Part shown: positions 54,657 to 58,935 of the stretch, one piece after another
Numbering within the stretch: position 1 is the stretch's first letter
Layout of the letters: every line of letters begins with the position of its first letter
NCBI GenBank assembly: GCA_017456585.1
Contig: JAFTJD010000040.1
Location: forward strand, 1-58,935
Origin: Lachnospiraceae bacterium
GTDB lineage: Bacteria > Bacillota > Clostridia > Lachnospirales > Lachnospiraceae
DNA: 58,935 bases
Reading direction: 5' to 3'
The notes under the pieces: generated by a model
The model's input: only the letters and a program-made list of their open reading frames with translations
The model's database searches: none
What the model was told of the DNA's origin: nothing
Made by a program: the position numbers and the translations under genes

Positions 54657-55433
54657 ATGCTTGCAATAGAGCGTAGAAATGCCATTTTGGCAAAGCTTCA
54701 AACTGATAAAAAAGTTGTAGTAAGTGACCTTAGTATTGAGTTCGATGTCACAGAGGAAACGATACGAAGAGACCTTGAGAAGCTTGAAAATGAGGGCGTG
54801 GCTAAGAAAACATACGGCGGAGCCGTTTTAAACGAAAGTCTTAATATAGATTTACCTTATATGGTAAGAAAAAAAGCCAATGTAGCTGCAAAGCAGAGAA
54901 TCGCGGCTATTGTTGGCAGTATGATACAGGATGGCGACAATATTATCCTTGACGGAAGTTCCACCGCATTATTCGTTGCAAGACGAATTAAAGACAAGAA
55001 GAACATTACGGTAATAACTAATTCGGTAGAGATTCTTCTGGAACTTTCAGACCGTAAGGATTGGAATATATTAAGTACCGGAGGAAGTCTTAAAGAAGGT
55101 GGACTTTCTTTGGTTGGTTATCAAGCGGAAAGAATGATAAGCACTTTTCATGTGGATTGGGTGATTTTTTCAAGTAAGGGAATTGATATTGATAATGGCA
55201 TAACCGATTCAAATGAAAATGATGCGCAGATTAAGAAAATGATGCTTAAATCTGCAAAGAAGAGAGTTTTGGCTATAGATTCATCCAAATTTGATAAAAC
55301 ATCTTTTACTAAGGTGTGTGAATTTGAAGAAATAGATATGATAGTAACTGACAGCGTGCTTGACGAAAGCTGGGAGAAGCGTCTTAAGGATGCAGAGGTT
55401 GAGATTGTCTATGATATAGATGGAAATATATAG
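54657..55433 (+). CDS. DeoR/GlpR-family transcriptional regulator
   Basis: A 258-residue regulator. An N-terminal winged helix (ERRNAILAKLQTDKKVVVSD, then DVTEETIRRDLEKLENEG and the KTYGGAV wing) precedes a DeoR sensor domain related to ribose-phosphate isomerase (DGSSTALFVARRIKDKKNIT, TGGSLKEGGLSLVGYQAE). These regulators usually bind phosphorylated sugars, such as fuculose- or rhamnulose-1-phosphate, and act as repressors. The position next to the compartment genes makes it the likely local regulator. Candidate operators at 40535 and 41638 are proposed separately. AGAGGGA precedes the ATG. Confidence 0.9.
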   Translation: MLAIERRNAILAKLQTDKKVVVSDLSIEFDVTEETIRRDLEKLENEGVAKKTYGGAVLNESLNIDLPYMVRKKANVAAKQRIAAIVGSMIQDGDNIILDGSSTALFVARRIKDKKNITVITNSVEILLELSDRKDWNILSTGGSLKEGGLSLVGYQAERMISTFHVDWVIFSSKGIDIDNGITDSNENDAQIKKMMLKSAKKRVLAIDSSKFDKTSFTKVCEFEEIDMIVTDSVLDESWEKRLKDAEVEIVYDIDGNI

Positions 55434-55514
55434 CATACAATAGTGGCTATATATAGGATATGTATTGGTGGAAGGTAAAACATTTAAGTAGCTTTAGTGA
55501 TGGGAGGTTTACAC

Positions 55515-57896
55515 ATGAGAAAAGTTGATAATTTTAATAATGATTGGAAATTTTTGCTTGATGATTCAATGGAATATGCACTTAAAGATTATGATGACAG
55601 TACATGGACAAAATTGAATCTTCCTCATGATTGGAGTATAGAGCATGAACTTTCAGAGGAAGCAATGACCGGAGGTGGAGGCGGATTTGTATGCGCAGGC
55701 TGCGGTTGGTACAGAAAAACATTTGTTGTTGATAATGTTAAAGCAGACGAAAAGCTTTCGATACTCTTTGAAGGAGCATATATGCTTACGACAGTTTATC
55801 TTAACGGAGAGAAACTGATTACACACGCATACGGATATACTCCTTTTAATGTGGATATTACGGACAAGCTGGTTGAAGGTGAAAATATAATAGCCTTACG
55901 TGTTGATAACAGCCATCAGCCTAACAGCAGATGGTATACCGGCTCAGGAATATATAGGGATGTTAAGTTAATAAGAACAAGTAGTATACATTTTGATTTG
56001 TGGGGAGTTCAGTGTAATACCAACGGAATATATCCTACACAGGACAGGGCATCACTTGAACTTAGGGCTACACTTGTGAATGAAACAACTACACCGGTAT
56101 ATGCATTTGTTAATTACAGATTATATGACCAATCAGGGGAAGTAGTTTTGACGGCAGGAGCAGGTCTTTATCTTGAAGCCGGAGAGACAAGCATGTGTGA
56201 GACAAAGCCGGAGATTTCTTCGCCGCATCTTTGGACAGACAAAGATCCATATCTGTATACCCTTGTAAGTTCCTTAAGCGTTAACGAAGAAGTTGTTGAT
56301 GAGGTTTCGATAAGAACAGGAGTGAGAACTGCTACCTTTGATTGTGATAAAGGTTTCGTTTTAAATGGTGAACCGGTAAAAATTAAGGGAATGTGTTTAC
56401 ATCATGATTGTGGTCTTTCGGGTGCAGTCGGTTACAGGGAAATCTGGGAGAGAAGACTTATAAAATTAAAGGATATGGGCTGTAACGGAATAAGATGCTC
56501 ACATAATCCGCCTGACACAGCATTTCTTGATTTGTGTGATGAACTTGGATTTCTTGTTATGGACGAGATATTCGATGAATGGATGCTTGGTAAAAACAAA
56601 AATCATAATTATTTTACTAAGAATTTTTCATATGGTTATAACCAGTTTTTTGCTAAATATGCAAAAGAAGATTTACTTAAAATGCTTCGAAGAGATTACA
56701 ATCATCCTTCGGTAATCATATGGAGTGTAGGAAATGAAATTCCTGAGCAGTCATCAAAGGATGGTGTAGCGATAGTAAAATATCTACAGGATATCTGTCA
56801 TGAAGAGGATAAGACAAGAATGGTGACCTCTGCTTGTGACAATATTGCATCTGTTCCTGCGTGGAGTGCTACGGAAGAGTTTCTCAATGCTCTTGATGTG
56901 GTAGGATATAACTATGTAGGACGTTGGCGTAACAGGGCTGAGACATTTTATGAGGAAGATAGGGCATCGCACCCTGAATGGAGAATGTTAGGCTCGGAGA
57001 ATCCGTCTGTAAGCGGTATAAGGGGCGATTATACGGCTGAAGGCTTCTATGGCTCATATGAGGCTCAGATATTAAGACATGAGGCACTGTGGCGTTTTAC
57101 ACTTACTCATGACTATGTGGCAGGTGATTATCTTTGGACAGGAATAGACTATCTGGGTGAAACGAGATGGCCAAGAAGAGGTGCAATTTGTGGACCTATT
57201 GATACTGCCGGATTTGAAAAAGATGCTTTTTACTATTTCCGTTCTATATGGAATAATGATGATATCACGCTTCACCTTATGCCGCATTGGAATTGGCAGG
57301 GAGAAGAAGGGACGTTTAAACAGGTTATATGCTATTCGAACTGCGAAGAGGTTGTCTTATATCTTAATGGACGTAAGGTGGCCAGAAAGGGTTATGAGTG
57401 CCCTAGAGTAGGTGCGAAAAAGAACTGGAACGATGGCATGAATACGAAGGCGACAACGAATGATCTGCATCTTACATTCGATGTACCGTATGAACCCGGA
57501 GAGCTTATGGCAGAGGGATACATCGGCGGAGAGATGGTCGCAAAGAGGATAATAAAGACTACCAAAGAAGCTGTTAAGCTTGTCGTAACAACAGATGTTA
57601 CTGAAGTAAAGCAGGGTGGAATTATACAGTTAGAGATAAGAACAGAGGATGAGGACGGACTTATAGTTCCTACAGCTAATCCATTAGTTAAGCTTAGCAT
57701 AGATGGACCGGCACATCTTGTTGGAATGGACGCAGGTGACCTTAAAGATTTGACGATATACTCATCACCGGAGCGAAAGATGTTCGCAGGAGCACTTCTT
57801 GCCGTAATTATGGCTGATGCCCCGGGTGAAGCGGAAGTGACACTTGAAGCTGACGGATTAGAAAGCTATAAGATGAATTTTAAAGTAAGTAAATAA
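55515..57896 (+). CDS. Glycoside hydrolase family 2 (beta-galactosidase/glucuronidase-like)
   Basis: A 793-residue cytoplasmic enzyme without a signal peptide. It has a sugar-binding jelly-roll domain (NDWKFLLDDS, LPHDWSIEH), an Ig-like domain, a TIM barrel with acid/base Glu408 in WSVGNEIPEQS and nucleophile Glu495 in MLGSENPS, a DUF4982-like domain, and a C-terminal Ig-like domain (EVKQGGIIQLEIRTEDEDG). It should remove beta-linked galactose, glucuronate or a related sugar; the specificity cannot be read. The ATG at 55515 follows GGGAGG; an earlier GTG and ATG lie within or before the ribosome site. The fucosylated or rhamnosylated glycans it trims may supply the compartment; this is inference. 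Confidence 0.9.
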   Translation: MRKVDNFNNDWKFLLDDSMEYALKDYDDSTWTKLNLPHDWSIEHELSEEAMTGGGGGFVCAGCGWYRKTFVVDNVKADEKLSILFEGAYMLTTVYLNGEKLITHAYGYTPFNVDITDKLVEGENIIALRVDNSHQPNSRWYTGSGIYRDVKLIRTSSIHFDLWGVQCNTNGIYPTQDRASLELRATLVNETTTPVYAFVNYRLYDQSGEVVLTAGAGLYLEAGETSMCETKPEISSPHLWTDKDPYLYTLVSSLSVNEEVVDEVSIRTGVRTATFDCDKGFVLNGEPVKIKGMCLHHDCGLSGAVGYREIWERRLIKLKDMGCNGIRCSHNPPDTAFLDLCDELGFLVMDEIFDEWMLGKNKNHNYFTKNFSYGYNQFFAKYAKEDLLKMLRRDYNHPSVIIWSVGNEIPEQSSKDGVAIVKYLQDICHEEDKTRMVTSACDNIASVPAWSATEEFLNALDVVGYNYVGRWRNRAETFYEEDRASHPEWRMLGSENPSVSGIRGDYTAEGFYGSYEAQILRHEALWRFTLTHDYVAGDYLWTGIDYLGETRWPRRGAICGPIDTAGFEKDAFYYFRSIWNNDDITLHLMPHWNWQGEEGTFKQVICYSNCEEVVLYLNGRKVARKGYECPRVGAKKNWNDGMNTKATTNDLHLTFDVPYEPGELMAEGYIGGEMVAKRIIKTTKEAVKLVVTTDVTEVKQGGIIQLEIRTEDEDGLIVPTANPLVKLSIDGPAHLVGMDAGDLKDLTIYSSPERKMFAGALLAVIMADAPGEAEVTLEADGLESYKMNFKVSK

Positions 57897-57916
57897 GTTG
57901 AGCGGATAAATAAATG

Positions 57917-58001
57917 AACCAACCCCCAATCGTTAGATTTTTGATATGTATCCAGAATCCCGGACACATATCATTTGTGGTCTAACCCTTGGGGGTCGGT
58001 T
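57917..58001. terminator. Bidirectional terminator between convergent genes
   Basis: AACCAACCCCCAA (57917-57929) pairs, with one mismatch, with TTGGGGGTCGGTT (57989-58001). A second hairpin, GATATGT/ACACATATC, lies inside. T-rich sequence flanks both sides. It separates the GH2 gene from the minus-strand gene. Confidence 0.8.
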
Positions 58002-58006
58002 TATTA

Positions 58007-58525
58007 TTATTTAGCAGCTTTTTTGTCTTCTTTAGTGTATAAGTGTTCAGCAATAAGGTTTCTTATCGCGGACACATCTTCCTTTGGGATAAATTCCTTC
58101 TGGAGTATAAGAACAATAACATCTTTATTAAAAAGAAGCAGATGGTCCTTAATATCAAGAATATTGGTGAATTCATTCCAGTGATATAAGTAATTGGTTG
58201 ATATCTCAGGGCGTTCCGTAAGAATGCCGTTTTCCATTACTGTAAAATGAGTAGTAGCTTCATCTGCCTTACTTCTGAAACGCAGATGCTTCTTAATTCT
58301 TACAAGAAATATAAGCAGGTTAATAAGCGGATAGCAAACCAACAAAACATAAACGGGAATAAAGTAAGGATTATCATTGTTTGCAAGAAAATATATGCCT
58401 AATGCACTTGGAATCATCAGTAGAATAAGATAAAAAGGTGTTCTAAGATAACGATTCCAAAGACAAAGTTTAGTGTATTTGGCTCCTTCCGGTTTAAATG
58501 GGGCTGTAAATGTATATGGCTTCAT
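58007..58525 (-). CDS. YcxB-like small membrane protein
   Basis: A 172-residue protein. Two hydrophobic segments (about residues 29-48 and 53-76) are followed by a cytoplasmic domain (TTHFTVMENGILTERPEIST, HWNEFTNILDIKDHLLLFN, and KDVIVLILQKEFIPKED) that fits the YcxB-like family. The function is unknown. AAAGGAA precedes the ATG on the minus strand. Confidence 0.7.
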   Translation of the reverse strand: MKPYTFTAPFKPEGAKYTKLCLWNRYLRTPFYLILLMIPSALGIYFLANNDNPYFIPVYVLLVCYPLINLLIFLVRIKKHLRFRSKADEATTHFTVMENGILTERPEISTNYLYHWNEFTNILDIKDHLLLFNKDVIVLILQKEFIPKEDVSAIRNLIAEHLYTKEDKKAAK

Positions 58526-58747
58526 AGGATTCCTTTCATAATAAAATATTATCTATTTGCGAAAATATATTGCAAATTTCGTCTTGTTTATTGCATGCGA
58601 AAACGTATTAAAGCAAAGCGATTAGGAATATATGTTTCCCTCGCAACTCTACGCTCCCAAGTAGAACTACACACTTTGCCGCTTCGATGTTTGATTGGCA
58701 CGCCTCCTCCGCAAACTCACCAAACATTCGGACTTATCATATGATTG

Positions 58748-58935
58748 GCGAAGACAACACAGACCATTAGGGAATTTACTTTGCCATGCTTCATTGAACA
58801 CGTCTACCACGCACTCTTATCAACCGTCGATGATTATTACATGATGTGCGAAGGCAACACAGACCGTCAGGGAATTTACTTTGCCGTGCTTCATTGAACA
58901 CGTCTGCAACGCACTCTTATCAACCGTTGATGATT
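58748..58935. repeat. 100-bp tandem repeat, cut by the window edge
   Basis: Two units of exactly 100-bp period (GCGAAGACAACACAGACC at 58748 and GCGAAGGCAACACAGACC at 58848), about 92 percent alike through ATCAACCGTYGATGATT. The end of the window coincides with the end of the second shared block, so more units may follow. The flank 58560-58747 is non-coding and shows an ATGTTTCCCTC start like the element at 14345, but nothing else that I recognise. Confidence 0.7.

Overview
The window looks like a chromosomal segment of a spore-forming, AT-rich Firmicute, most likely a gut or rumen Lachnospiraceae. The evidence is the alpha/beta-type spore protein, AddAB instead of RecBCD, a leucine T-box, a two-gene SUF system, BspA-type leucine-rich repeats, GH43 and GH2 glycosidases, and strong AGGAGG ribosome sites throughout. 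This assignment rests on gene content and family knowledge; no database search was possible. I see no rRNA, tRNA, CRISPR array, phage or classical insertion sequence.

Layout. 0.3-4.7 kb: translational GTPase TypA (minus), a chemoreceptor and a membrane-anchored FMN_bind-like protein (minus). 4.8-12.5 kb: addB-addA, a tiny protein and a spore SASP. 12.6-23.6 kb: sufC-sufB, gltX, a UvrD-like helicase, a solitary HipA-like kinase, T-box-leuS and a membrane-anchored SGNH esterase. 23.7-29.2 kb: a complete branched-chain amino acid ABC transporter (livKHMGF) followed by a cytidylate-kinase-like gene. 29.3-33.9 kb: a GH43 glycosidase, a Cof-type HAD phosphatase and an amino-acid ABC transporter whose binding domain is fused to the permease with its two halves in swapped order. 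34.0-40.5 kb: an accessory-looking segment with a DUF3592 membrane protein, a BspA-like lipoprotein and an HTH regulator, threaded with two families of non-coding repeats. 40.6-54.6 kb: an NAD(P)-dependent reductase and a 17-gene glycyl-radical bacterial microcompartment (BMC) locus. 54.6-58.5 kb: a DeoR regulator, a GH2 glycosidase and a small YcxB-like protein (minus). The window ends in a 100-bp tandem repeat.

How the genes work together. The BMC locus encodes a B12-independent 1,2-propanediol organelle of the fucose/rhamnose type. A class II fuculose/rhamnulose-phosphate aldolase makes lactaldehyde. A reductase makes 1,2-propanediol. A glycyl radical diol dehydratase, with its radical-SAM activase, makes propionaldehyde. 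An encapsulated aldehyde dehydrogenase and alcohol dehydrogenase disproportionate this to propionyl-CoA and propanol, and PduL makes propionyl-phosphate. Shell proteins (five BMC-H including a permuted PduU type, one BMC-T PduT type and one BMC-P pentamer), a PduS flavo-Fe/S protein, an EutP/PduV GTPase and a GlcG/PduO-C-like protein complete it. Five cargo proteins carry the same style of short amphipathic encapsulation helix. Sugar kinase, isomerase and propionate kinase are not in this window. A consensus promoter precedes the dehydratase, and an AAAACAACAT motif occurs upstream of both the dehydratase and the neighbouring reductase, suggesting shared control, perhaps by the DeoR protein at the end.

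The least explained material is a roughly 275-bp repeat present three times in direct orientation (35.6, 38.3 and 40.0 kb), with four AATCTATC-type motifs at near-constant 64/95/64 spacing, and a palindromic family with AATGAGCCATGC ends whose small hairpin shows a compensatory base change. The permuted binding-protein/permease fusion is the most unusual protein architecture.
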